A stretch of DNA of 64,000 nt, taken from contig NZ_MTZV01000004.1 of NCBI RefSeq assembly GCF_002362315.1, positions 558,001 through 622,000 of the forward strand, in the 5' to 3' direction. Position numbers and translations under genes: made by a program. This document shows positions 24,345 to 33,194 of this stretch, piece by piece (the first letter of the stretch is position 1; each line of letters opens with the position of its first letter). Origin of the DNA: Paraburkholderia acidicola. Lineage in GTDB: Bacteria > Pseudomonadota > Gammaproteobacteria > Burkholderiales > Burkholderiaceae. The notes under the pieces are model-generated. The model searched no databases. It was not told the DNA's origin and saw only the letters and a program-made list of their open reading frames with translations.

Positions 24345-26906
24345 ATGGCGAGCCGTATTCGCGTTCCCGATAAACCGCAACTCGAAGGCATCGAAGCGCG
24401 ATGGGCCGCACAATGGGAAGCACAGCACACGTATGCGTTCGATCGTAACGCCGGTCGTGATGCGGTCTTCTCGATCGATACCCCGCCACCGACCGTGTCC
24501 GGCTCCCTGCACGTCGGTCACGTGTTCAGCTACACGCATGCCGACATCGTCGCCCGCTTCCAGCGCATGACGGGCAAGACCGTGTTTTATCCCATGGGTT
24601 GGGACGACAACGGACTGCCGACCGAGCGGCGCGTGGAGAACTACTACGGCGTGGTGTGCGATCTCGAGACCGCCTACGATCCGGACTATCGCGCACCCGA
24701 ACATGACACCGTGCCGACACGGCGATCTGCGTTTGCGCGCATCAGTCGGCGCAATTTCCTCGAGCTTTGTCATCGCCTGATCAAGCTCGATGAGGTGGCG
24801 TTCCGCGATCTGTTCACGCGTCTCGGCATCTCAGTCGACTGGAGTCTCACCTACGCGACGATCGACGATCGCGCCCAGCGCGCAAGTCAGCGCGCGTTAC
24901 TGCGAAACCTGAAACGCGGAGAACTCTATAGCCAGCAGGCGCCCTGCCTTTGGGATGTGACGTTCCAGACCGCCATCGCTCAGGCCGAACTCGAAGATCG
25001 CGAGACGGCGGGGGCTTATCACGATCTCCGTTTCATCGACGCTAACGGCCAGGCATTGACGGTGTCCACCACCCGGCCCGAATTGCTGCCGGCCTGCGTC
25101 GCACTGGTGGCGCATCCCGAGGACGAGCGATTTCGCTCGCTGATCGGCGCTCAGGTTCGCTGTCCGTTGTTCGGCATGGACGTGCCCGTGATGGCACACC
25201 GGCTCGCCGACCCGGCAAAAGGAACCGGCCTCGCGATGATCTGCACATTCGGCGATCTGACCGATGTGATCTGGTGGCGCGAACTTCACTTGCCGACGCG
25301 CGCGATCATCGGCAGGGACGGTCGCTTGCAGCGCGATGTGCCCGACTGGATCGCATCGGAAGAAGGTCGTCACGCGTACTCGCACATCGCGGGAAGTACC
25401 GTTGCGGAGGCGCGTCAACGGATTGTCGAGTTGCTGACGTCGAGCGGCGATCTGATCGGTTTGCCGCGACCGCTCACGCATGCCGTCAAGTTCTTCGAGA
25501 AGGGCGAGCGTCCGCTGGAGATCATCGCGACGCGCCAATGGTATCTGCGTAACGGCGGCCGTGATCCCGCGCTACGAGACGAACTTCTGGCCAGCGGCGA
25601 AGCGCTTGGCTGGTATCCCGGCTTCATGGGAAGCCGCTACGCGAACTGGGTCGGTGGTTTGAATGGCGACTGGCTGATCAGTCGTCAACGGGTTTTTGGC
25701 GTGCCGATTCCATTGTGGTACCCGCTCGATGCACAGGGACAAGCCGATTTCAGCGCGCCGATCTGTCCGGACGAATCTGCGTTGCCCATCGATCCGCAGT
25801 CGCATGTGCCACCGGGATTTGTCGCGTATCAACGGGGCCAACCTGGAGGATTCATCGGCGACACCGACATCATGGATACGTGGGCGACCAGTTCCCTGAC
25901 GCCGCAGATCGCGGCAGGCTGGGAGGAGGCCGACAGTTGCTTCGAGCAGGTGTTTCCGATGGACCTGAGGCCACAGGCGCACGACATCATCCGGACATGG
26001 CTGTTCTCGACGCTCGTCAGATCGCATCTGGAAGAGAAGCAGTTACCGTGGAAGCACGCGATGCTGTCCGGCTGGATTCTCGATCCCGACCGCAAGAAGA
26101 TGTCGAAGTCGAAGGGCAACGTGGTGACGCCGCTCGCGCTGCTCGACGAATACGGGTCGGACGGTGTGCGCTATTGGGCTGCGTTGGGACGTCCCGGCAT
26201 GGACGTCACCTTCGATAAAACGCAGATGAAGAACGGCCGGCGGCTCGCGTTGAAGCTACTGAACGTGTCGAAGTTCGCGCTCGGCTTTGCCGATGCTGTC
26301 GACGCTGCCGGCGGCACGCTCACCGAAGCGACCGATCGCGCGATGATGGCGCGCCTCGCGAAGGTTGTCGCGCTCGCTACCGCTGCGCTTACCGCATTCG
26401 ACTACAGCAAGGCGATCGAGCAAACCGAAGCGTTCTTCTGGTGGTATTGCGACGATTACGTGGAGCTTGTGAAAAACCGGGCGCGTGGCACGGACATCGG
26501 TGCAATGTCGGCTCACCGGGCGTTAGCGGAGTCGTTGTCGGTCATCCAGCGGCTGTTCGCGCCGTTTCTGCCTTTTGCGGCCGAGGAAAGCTGGTCGTGG
26601 TGGCAAGAGACATCGATTCATCGGGCTGCATGGCCTGATATCGCTACGCTCGAAACCCTCGCTGGAACCGATGCAAGCAGCGCGACGATCGATGTCGTTT
26701 CCGATGTCCTGCGAGAGATTCGTCGGGCAAAGTCGGAAGCGAAGGTGTCGATGAAGGCAGCCGTGGCTCACCTCAGAGTCAACGATTCTGCGCAACGGCT
26801 AGCGTTGTTGCGACAGGCGGAGAACGATCTGCGCGACGCGGGACAGGTCGCACAGATCGAATTGATCGCGTCGGAAACGTTTCAGGTCAACGTCACGCTT
26901 GCCTGA
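24345..26906 (+). CDS. valS: Valyl-tRNA synthetase, short type (probable second or acquired ValS)
   Basis: An 853-residue class-I synthetase. It has a HIGH-type motif HVGH (about residues 56-59) in PPPTVSGSLHVGHVFSYTHA, the connective editing domain (CP1) with TTRPELLPACVALVAHPED, and the signature KMSKS (about 585-589). GMAMICTFGDLTD-like GLAMICTFGDLTDVIWW and MGWDDNGLPTERRVENYYGV resemble actinobacterial ValS rather than the roughly 950-residue proteobacterial enzyme. The C-terminus ends in ASETFQVNVTLA without the usual long coiled-coil tRNA arm. The ATG at 24345 has no clear Shine-Dalgarno. GTG at 24342 is possible. It attaches valine to tRNA(Val). An additional copy of this kind could confer inhibitor tolerance. 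Confidence 0.88.
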   Translation: MASRIRVPDKPQLEGIEARWAAQWEAQHTYAFDRNAGRDAVFSIDTPPPTVSGSLHVGHVFSYTHADIVARFQRMTGKTVFYPMGWDDNGLPTERRVENYYGVVCDLETAYDPDYRAPEHDTVPTRRSAFARISRRNFLELCHRLIKLDEVAFRDLFTRLGISVDWSLTYATIDDRAQRASQRALLRNLKRGELYSQQAPCLWDVTFQTAIAQAELEDRETAGAYHDLRFIDANGQALTVSTTRPELLPACVALVAHPEDERFRSLIGAQVRCPLFGMDVPVMAHRLADPAKGTGLAMICTFGDLTDVIWWRELHLPTRAIIGRDGRLQRDVPDWIASEEGRHAYSHIAGSTVAEARQRIVELLTSSGDLIGLPRPLTHAVKFFEKGERPLEIIATRQWYLRNGGRDPALRDELLASGEALGWYPGFMGSRYANWVGGLNGDWLISRQRVFGVPIPLWYPLDAQGQADFSAPICPDESALPIDPQSHVPPGFVAYQRGQPGGFIGDTDIMDTWATSSLTPQIAAGWEEADSCFEQVFPMDLRPQAHDIIRTWLFSTLVRSHLEEKQLPWKHAMLSGWILDPDRKKMSKSKGNVVTPLALLDEYGSDGVRYWAALGRPGMDVTFDKTQMKNGRRLALKLLNVSKFALGFADAVDAAGGTLTEATDRAMMARLAKVVALATAALTAFDYSKAIEQTEAFFWWYCDDYVELVKNRARGTDIGAMSAHRALAESLSVIQRLFAPFLPFAAEESWSWWQETSIHRAAWPDIATLETLAGTDASSATIDVVSDVLREIRRAKSEAKVSMKAAVAHLRVNDSAQRLALLRQAENDLRDAGQVAQIELIASETFQVNVTLA

Positions 26907-26929
26907 ACGAGACGACGCGCAACACGCAA

Positions 26930-29635
26930 TCAACGCTCCCAAGGCGGCGCCTCAACCGGCGCCGCCGCCCGATACCGTCGCAACGCATCGTCAGCCACCT
27001 GCCCATCGATCACACCATCGTCTGCTAGCGCCCGCAACGCCGCGATCACAATCGCGTACCGGTCGACCTCGAAGAAAGCGCGCAACGCCGCACGCGTATC
27101 GCTACGACCAAACCCATCGGTGCCGAGCGTCACATAGCGATGCGGCACGTACGCGCGAATCAGTTCGGGCAACGCCCGCACATAGTCGGTTGCAGCGATC
27201 ACCGGACCTGCGGCACCTGCCAGCGCAGCCGTCACGTACGGCACATGTCCGCGTTCGCCAAGGCGCACCTGTCGCTCAACGGTGATACCGTCACGCTGCA
27301 ACTCGGTGAAACTCGTCACGCTCCACACCGCGGCATCGATGGCCCAGTCGTCCTTGAGAATCTGCTGCGCGGCAATCGCTTCGCCGAGAATCGCCCCCGC
27401 GCCAAGCAGTTGCACCTGCGCGTGCCCGGACGACGCAAGCGGATAAAGCCCCTTCAGAATCCCTTCGCGCAGCACGGAAAGATCGCCGTCCGGCGCCGAC
27501 GGCTGCGCATAGTTCTCGTTGGTAACCGTCACGTAATAGAACACATCGCGCTGGCGCTCGACCATCTCGTGCATCCCTTCATCGACGATCGCCGCCAGCT
27601 CATACGCAAACGCGGGATCGTACGCACGGCAGTTCGGAATCGTCGACGCGCTCAGATGGCTCGTCCCGTCCTGATGCTGCAAGCCCTCGCCGCCAAGCGT
27701 CGTCTTGCCCGAGGTCGCGCCGATCAGAAAGCCGCGCGCCCGCTGGTCCGCGGCGGCCCAGATGATGTCGCCGATCCGCTGGAAGCCGAACATCGAGTAG
27801 TAGACGTAGAACGGCAGCATCGGCAGATCGTGCACGCTGTACGCGGTCGCGGCAGCAATCCACGACGACATCGCGCCCGCTTCCGAAATGCCCTCTTCGA
27901 GAATCTGCCCACGCGTATCTTCGCGGTAGTACAGCATCGAGCCAAGATCTTCGGGCTCGTACAACTGGCCAAGCGGCGAGTAGATACCGACCTGGCGAAA
28001 CATGTTCGCCATGCCGAAAGTACGCGCCTCGTCGGCCACGATCGGCACCACACGCTGGCCTAGTTCGCCGTCTTTCAGCAGTGCGGTCAGCATGCGCACG
28101 AGCGCCATCGTCGTAGACATCTCGCGGCCGTTTGCCTCCAGCGAAAATTGCCCCCAGGACGGCAGCGAAGGAACGGTCAATCCCTTCGACGCCACTCTCC
28201 GCCTTCTGGGCAGATAGCCTCCCAGGGCAGCCCGGCGCGCGTGCAGGTATTGCATCTCCGGGCTGTCTTCCGCTGGCTTGTAAAACTTCACCTGTTCGAC
28301 GTCGTCGTCCGAGAGCGGCAACCGGAAGCGGTCGCGAAACGCCTTCAGATCGTCGAAGTCGAGTTTCTTCTGTTGATGCGTCGTCATGCGCCCCTGCCCC
28401 GACGTGCCCATGCCGAAGCCCTTCATCGTCTTCGCGAGCACGACCGTCGGTTGGCCGCGGTGCGCGAGCGCCTGCGCATACGCTGCGTGCAGCTTGCGCA
28501 CGTCGTGACCGCCGCGGCGCAGCCGGTCGATGTCGTCGTCGCCGAGCGATGCGGCGAGCGCCGCGAGTTCGGGGTTCTGGCCGAAGAAGCGCTCGCGGTT
28601 GTACGCGCCGTCGTTGGCCGAGAAGGTCTGGAACTGTCCGTCGACGGTATGCGCGAACGCGCGCAACAACGCGCCGCTGCGATCACGCTCGAACAGATCG
28701 TCCCAGTCCGAACCCCACACCACTTTGATCACGTTCCAGCCTGCGCCGGCGAACTGCGCTTCGAGTTCGTCGATGATGCGGCCGTTGCTGCGCACCGGAC
28801 CGTCGAGCCGCTGCAGATTACAGTTGATCACGAACACGAGATTGTCGAGTTGCTCGCGCGCCGCGAGCGACAGCGCAGCCATCGACTCGGGCTCATCCAT
28901 CTCGCCGTCGCCGAAAAAGCCCCACACGGTGCGGCCTTCGGTGTGTGCGAGCCCGCGGTTCTGCAAATAGCGCATGAAGCGCGCCTGGTAGATCGAGTTG
29001 ATCGGACCGATGCCCATCGAGCCAGTCGGAAACTGCCAGAAATCCGGCATCAACCACGGATGCGGATACGAACACAGCCCCGGCCCCGCAATCTCGCGCC
29101 GGTAATGCCGCAGATGCTCTTCACTCAAGAAACCTTCGAGGTACGCACGCGCATACACACCCGGCGACGAATGCGGCTGGAAGTAGACGAGATCGCCGTC
29201 CGCGCCATCAGCGGCCGACGCGCGGAAGAAATGATTGAAGCCCACCTCGAACAGATCCGCCGCCGACGCGTAGCTCGCGATATGTCCACCGAGTTCGCCG
29301 TACGCGCGGTTCGCGCGCACCACCATCGCGAGTGCGTTCCAGCGTAGCGCTGCCGCGAGCCGTGCTTCGAGTTCGAGGTCGCCTGGATAACGCGGCTGCT
29401 GCGCGGCGGGAATCGTGTTCGCGTACGGCGTTGCGCGCGAGCGCACCGGGCGCACGCCGAGCGACTGCGCATGGGCGGCCAGACGCTCGAACAGATACTG
29501 CGCGCGCTCCCGGCCGACATGCGCGATCACGCCGTCGAGCGCGCCGAGCCATTCGGCGGTTTCCGCGGGATCGCTATCGTCTTCGGCACCGGCAAGACGC
29601 CGGATCGGGTCGCTGCCGCTGGATAAATCGGTCAT
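26930..29635 (-). CDS. Homodimeric 2-oxoacid (pyruvate/2-oxobutyrate) dehydrogenase E1
   Basis: A 901-residue thiamine-diphosphate E1 subunit of the AceE type. It has the ThDP motif GDGEMDEPES ending in FVINCNLQRLDGPVRSN, VYFQPHSSPGVYARAYLEG, KTMKGFGMGTSGQG and a full-length C-terminal transketolase-like domain. No E2 or E3 gene is adjacent, unlike the housekeeping aceEF cluster. A divergent Lrp-type regulator precedes it. That pairing recalls mdeR-mdeB of Pseudomonas putida, where MdeB is the E1 for 2-oxobutyrate from methionine breakdown. No mdeA is present here. ATG 29635 is favoured over a TTG 15 bases upstream. Confidence 0.88.
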   Translation of the reverse strand: MTDLSSGSDPIRRLAGAEDDSDPAETAEWLGALDGVIAHVGRERAQYLFERLAAHAQSLGVRPVRSRATPYANTIPAAQQPRYPGDLELEARLAAALRWNALAMVVRANRAYGELGGHIASYASAADLFEVGFNHFFRASAADGADGDLVYFQPHSSPGVYARAYLEGFLSEEHLRHYRREIAGPGLCSYPHPWLMPDFWQFPTGSMGIGPINSIYQARFMRYLQNRGLAHTEGRTVWGFFGDGEMDEPESMAALSLAAREQLDNLVFVINCNLQRLDGPVRSNGRIIDELEAQFAGAGWNVIKVVWGSDWDDLFERDRSGALLRAFAHTVDGQFQTFSANDGAYNRERFFGQNPELAALAASLGDDDIDRLRRGGHDVRKLHAAYAQALAHRGQPTVVLAKTMKGFGMGTSGQGRMTTHQQKKLDFDDLKAFRDRFRLPLSDDDVEQVKFYKPAEDSPEMQYLHARRAALGGYLPRRRRVASKGLTVPSLPSWGQFSLEANGREMSTTMALVRMLTALLKDGELGQRVVPIVADEARTFGMANMFRQVGIYSPLGQLYEPEDLGSMLYYREDTRGQILEEGISEAGAMSSWIAAATAYSVHDLPMLPFYVYYSMFGFQRIGDIIWAAADQRARGFLIGATSGKTTLGGEGLQHQDGTSHLSASTIPNCRAYDPAFAYELAAIVDEGMHEMVERQRDVFYYVTVTNENYAQPSAPDGDLSVLREGILKGLYPLASSGHAQVQLLGAGAILGEAIAAQQILKDDWAIDAAVWSVTSFTELQRDGITVERQVRLGERGHVPYVTAALAGAAGPVIAATDYVRALPELIRAYVPHRYVTLGTDGFGRSDTRAALRAFFEVDRYAIVIAALRALADDGVIDGQVADDALRRYRAAAPVEAPPWER

Positions 29636-29797
29636 CGTCGTATTCCGCAAAGGGCGTATTCAAGCCATCTCGAGCTATCGAGTATTCGAAATATGCTACC
29701 CGTCCATCTGCAGAATATGCGTCTCATCTGCTTGTCAGAATGGCGTTCAATAGTGTATTTATTCCGGTTATCCGCCCATCAACAGAATATTTAGACT
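29636..29797. promoter_or_regulatory. Divergent E1/Lrp promoter region with repeated CAGAAT elements
   Basis: An AT-rich 162-base region. CAGAATAT occurs at 29711 and 29783, CAGAATGG at 29736, and an imperfect palindrome around ATTCGAAAT at 29683-29692. Lrp-family proteins bind several phased degenerate sites, so these are candidate sites for the adjacent regulator. Confidence 0.4.
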
Positions 29798-30322
29798 ATG
29801 AACTCCCCTCGTCGGCTGGATCGCATCGATATTGGCATCCTGAGCCAGTTGCAGCAGAACGCCCGCATCACCAACGCCGAACTGGCGCGCGCGGTGAACC
29901 TGTCGCCCACGCCGTGCTTCAACCGCGTACGGGCGCTCGAAAAGCTCGGGCTCTTCAAACAGCAGGTCACGCTGTTGAACCCGGAGCCGCTCGGGCTGCG
30001 CATCAACGTGTTCATTCAGGTCAGTCTGGAGAAGCAGGTGGAGGACGCACTGCGGCGCTTCGAACAGGCGATCGGCGAGCGCCCCGAAGTGATGGAGTGT
30101 TATCTGATGACGGGCGATGCCGATTACCTGCTGCGCGTCGTCGTGCCCGATATGCCGACGCTCGAGCGCTTTATCCTCGATCAGTTGACGAAGATTCCTG
30201 GCGTGTCGAATATCCGCTCGAGTTTTGCGCTCAAGCAGGTGCGCTATAAGACTGCGCTGCCGCTGCCGGCGTCGGGGCTCACGTTGATCGATCCGGACGA
30301 CGTGGCGACCGACTGGCGTTGA
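29798..30322 (+). CDS. Lrp/AsnC-family transcriptional regulator
   Basis: A 174-residue Lrp-type protein. Residues 1-60 form the winged helix ([43 protein letters not shown]). Residues about 70-155 form the RAM ligand-binding domain, with [22 protein letters not shown]. LSPTPCxxRVxxLE is a clear family signature. It is divergent from the E1 gene and probably regulates it in response to an amino acid, as MdeR and BkdR do for their E1 operons. Ligand unknown. Confidence 0.93.
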   Translation: MNSPRRLDRIDIGILSQLQQNARITNAELARAVNLSPTPCFNRVRALEKLGLFKQQVTLLNPEPLGLRINVFIQVSLEKQVEDALRRFEQAIGERPEVMECYLMTGDADYLLRVVVPDMPTLERFILDQLTKIPGVSNIRSSFALKQVRYKTALPLPASGLTLIDPDDVATDWR

Positions 30323-30344
30323 ACGCGCGATGCTGTTTTAGTGG

Positions 30345-31610
30345 TTAGTGATTGTCCGTAGCGGCTCGCGCAAGCGCGCGGCCGCGCTGCACCGTGCGGT
30401 TGTACAACGCGCCTCCCGCCATCAGCACGCAGGTGCCGAGAAACACCGCACGCATGCCGAGATGACCGCCGACAAATCCGCCCAGTAGCGGCCCCACCAC
30501 CTGCCCCGCGTACTGCGATGAAGTCGAATAGCCGAGCAGCGTGCCCGCCACGCGATCGGGCACGTTGTGCCGGATCACGCTCGCGATGCAGGGCAGCAGT
30601 CCGCCCAATGCGAGTCCCATCAGAAAGCGCAGCACGATCAGTTGCCACGCCGCGGTGACATACGCCTGCGGAATCAGCAGCAAGGCCGCGACCGCAAGGC
30701 ACCCGACAATCACGTTCCAGTGGCCCACACGGTCCGCCAGCTTCCCGAGCCGCGACGCGGACAAAATGCTGCCGAGCGCCGCGCCCGACATCACGAAACC
30801 GGCCACCATCGTGACGTGCTGCACGTCGACGAGTTGCGCGACGTAGACCGTGATGATCGGTTCGATCGACATGTTCGCGACCATCAGCAGCAAGCCAGTG
30901 ACGAGCATCGCGACCGCTGGGCGGCGATCGTCGACGGAAGCCCATGCGCCCTGCTGACGCTGCTTCGAAGAGCCGGCTGAACGCGGCGGACGCGGCGCCT
31001 CGCGAATCAGGAACGCCGTTGCGAGAAACGCGACAAAGATCGCGGCGCCCGCGGCGAAGAAGGTTTGCCGGATGCCGATCAACGGCGGCAGCATTCCGCC
31101 GATCAACGGACCAACCAGGTTGCCGGCCATGATGCCCGACGCGAGCACGCCGAGCGCCCAACCGGTACGGCCTTTCGGCGTCTGCGTCGCGACCAGCACT
31201 GTCGAACCCGACGCATAGCCGCCCAGCAACCCCGCGAGCAGCCGCAGCGCGGCCAGTTGCCAGACGTTGTGCGCCATGCCGATCAGCGACATTGCGACGG
31301 CCATGCCGAGGCTCGAGCGAATCAGCATCAGCTTGCGGCCGTAGAGATCGGCGAGGCGGCCCCACAGTGGCGCAACCAGCGCCGCGCTGAAGAACGTCGC
31401 GCCGAACGCGATACCGGACCACTGGACGATCGCCGCGTGATCGGTCACGCCAAGATGCTCGACGTACAGCGGCAGAAACGGCAACAGCAAGGTCATCGCG
31501 ACGATCGTCGTGAACGAACCGAACACGCAGACGATCAGGTTGCGCTGCCAGTGCGGCGCGCCGCCATCGTCGTCGGGTGCCTGCGCAATGCTGCGGGGAG
31601 AGGGAGTCAT
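30345..31610 (-). CDS. MFS transporter, multidrug-type (12 TM)
   Basis: A 421-residue major facilitator. The first helix is LIVCVFGSFTTIVAMTLLLPFLPLYVEHLG. The loop 2-3 motif appears as PLWGRLADLYGRKLMLIRSS. Motif C-like GIMAGNLVGPLIGG in helix 5 is typical of drug/H+ antiporters. About 12 helices are visible. The ATG at 31610 is preceded by AAGGGCC. An earlier in-frame start at 31637 adds nine residues. It converges with the Lrp gene 23 bases away. Efflux role is inferred from motif C; substrate unknown. Confidence 0.88.
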   Translation of the reverse strand: MTPSPRSIAQAPDDDGGAPHWQRNLIVCVFGSFTTIVAMTLLLPFLPLYVEHLGVTDHAAIVQWSGIAFGATFFSAALVAPLWGRLADLYGRKLMLIRSSLGMAVAMSLIGMAHNVWQLAALRLLAGLLGGYASGSTVLVATQTPKGRTGWALGVLASGIMAGNLVGPLIGGMLPPLIGIRQTFFAAGAAIFVAFLATAFLIREAPRPPRSAGSSKQRQQGAWASVDDRRPAVAMLVTGLLLMVANMSIEPIITVYVAQLVDVQHVTMVAGFVMSGAALGSILSASRLGKLADRVGHWNVIVGCLAVAALLLIPQAYVTAAWQLIVLRFLMGLALGGLLPCIASVIRHNVPDRVAGTLLGYSTSSQYAGQVVGPLLGGFVGGHLGMRAVFLGTCVLMAGGALYNRTVQRGRALARAATDNH

Positions 31611-31740
31611 CGTGAGGCCCTTGCATGATGCGGGCACGCGGTGCAGGCCCGGTCCCCGATCATATAGGCGTTACGCAGGTGCAACCAGTTCACGCGCGAT
31701 TCCGGTATCGGGACTACCCGGCAAAGGCGCTACGGTTCTA

Positions 31741-33117
31741 TCAGCGATGCAGTTGCTGCGCGGCAATATCCTCAAGCGAGCGGCCGCGCGTCGGCACGCC
31801 CATCAGCACCACGGCCAGCGCGCCGACCAGCAGCACCGTCGTCGTCGCACCGAACACGCCCGCGAAACCGAACACCGGGTACAGATAGCCGACGAGGATC
31901 GGCGCCGCAATCGCACCGAGCCGCCCGATCGACGAAGCCAGTCCCGAACCGGTTGCGCGCACATCGGTCGGAAACACTTCCGGTGTGTACGCATAGACGC
32001 CTGCATAGGTACCGTTCATGAAGAACGACAGCAACACACCTGAGGCCATGATGCCCGCATCGCTGCGCGTGAGCGCGAGACCGAGCGCCGACACGCCGCC
32101 CAGCACCATGTAACTCGCGATGGTCGCCTGCCGGCCGATCTTCTCGTTGAGCCATGCGCCGGAAAAATAACCGGGAATCTGCGCGAGATACATCACGAGC
32201 GAATAGGAAAAGCTGCGCGTAATCGTCATACCGCTTTGCACGAGCAAACCGGGAATCCACGTGAAAAACGCGTAGTAGCTGAAGGTGATCGATAGCCACA
32301 TCAGCCAGGTCATTGCGGTGATGCGCGCGAGCGAGCGCGACCACAGCGCCTTCACGTTCGCGACGACCGATGCGCGTTCGGCTGCGATCGGTACAGCGCC
32401 ATCGGTTGTGGCGTCGGGTGGCAATGGGTCGAGATGGATGCCATCGGCGAGCATTTCAGCTTCCGCGGCGGCGATGATCGCTTCGGCTTCGGCGTGTCGT
32501 CCGCGTGCCTCGAGCCAGCGCGGCGATTCGGGCAGCGCACGGCGCCACCACAGCAGCATCACGATCGGCAGCGCGGTGATCACCATCACGACACGCCACG
32601 CTTCGGGGCCAAGCGGAATCACGAAATAGCCGAGCAGCGCGGCAGCGACGAAGCCGAACGAAAAGAACCCCGCGAGGCTCCCGGTAAACGCACCGCGATA
32701 ACGCCGCGCGACGAACTCCGACAGGAACGGTGCGACGATCGCGCTCTCCGCGCCGGTGCCGAGCCCCGCGACGATGCGCGTCGCGAGGAAGAACGGCCAG
32801 TCGTGCGCAGTCGCGCTGGCAAGCGACGCGACGCAGTAAATGACCAGCGCCCACATCATCACGCGACGTCGCCCGATCAGATCGCCGAGCATCCCGGCCA
32901 GCATCGCGCCGACAAAGTAGCCGATAAACGTGCCACTACCGAGTACACCGGTCTGCACGCTGGTCAGGTGCCATTGCTGACGCAACACGGGCAGCAGGAA
33001 CGCGAGCACCGCTGCATCCATCGCGTCGAAGGTGTAGCCGAGGCCACCCATCAACAGCAACCGGCGATGAAAGCGCGCGAACGGCATGCGCTCGATACGG
33101 GCAGAAATCGAAGTCAT
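31741..33117 (-). CDS. MFS transporter, sugar/organic-acid porter type
   Basis: A 458-residue MFS protein with about 12 helices. The N-terminus ERMPFARFHRRLLLMGGLGYTFDAMD matches metabolite/H+ symporters. Loop 2-3 reads GMLGDLIGRRRVMMWAL, helix 4 has RIVAGLGTGAESAIVAPFLSEFVARRYRG, and the central loop has LPESPRWLEARGRHAEAE. These are hallmarks of the sugar-porter/aromatic-acid symporter group. The ATG at 33117 follows GGGAGCGG. It lies 77 bases after the amidohydrolase gene on the same strand, so it may import that enzyme's substrate. Confidence 0.88.
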   Translation of the reverse strand: MTSISARIERMPFARFHRRLLLMGGLGYTFDAMDAAVLAFLLPVLRQQWHLTSVQTGVLGSGTFIGYFVGAMLAGMLGDLIGRRRVMMWALVIYCVASLASATAHDWPFFLATRIVAGLGTGAESAIVAPFLSEFVARRYRGAFTGSLAGFFSFGFVAAALLGYFVIPLGPEAWRVVMVITALPIVMLLWWRRALPESPRWLEARGRHAEAEAIIAAAEAEMLADGIHLDPLPPDATTDGAVPIAAERASVVANVKALWSRSLARITAMTWLMWLSITFSYYAFFTWIPGLLVQSGMTITRSFSYSLVMYLAQIPGYFSGAWLNEKIGRQATIASYMVLGGVSALGLALTRSDAGIMASGVLLSFFMNGTYAGVYAYTPEVFPTDVRATGSGLASSIGRLGAIAAPILVGYLYPVFGFAGVFGATTTVLLVGALAVVLMGVPTRGRSLEDIAAQQLHR

Positions 33118-33194
33118 GGCGGCCGCTCCCGGCAATCGACGGATCGTTGCAGGCACACTGCGCTCACACGTGCCCGCGCAGTGTGCCCCCGTCT

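Noticed and set aside
28148..29347. 400-codon open frame antisense to the E1 gene
   Set aside because: It is a mirror of GC-rich codon usage; the translation is Arg/His-rich with no domain, while the E1 frame is fully conserved in motif content.
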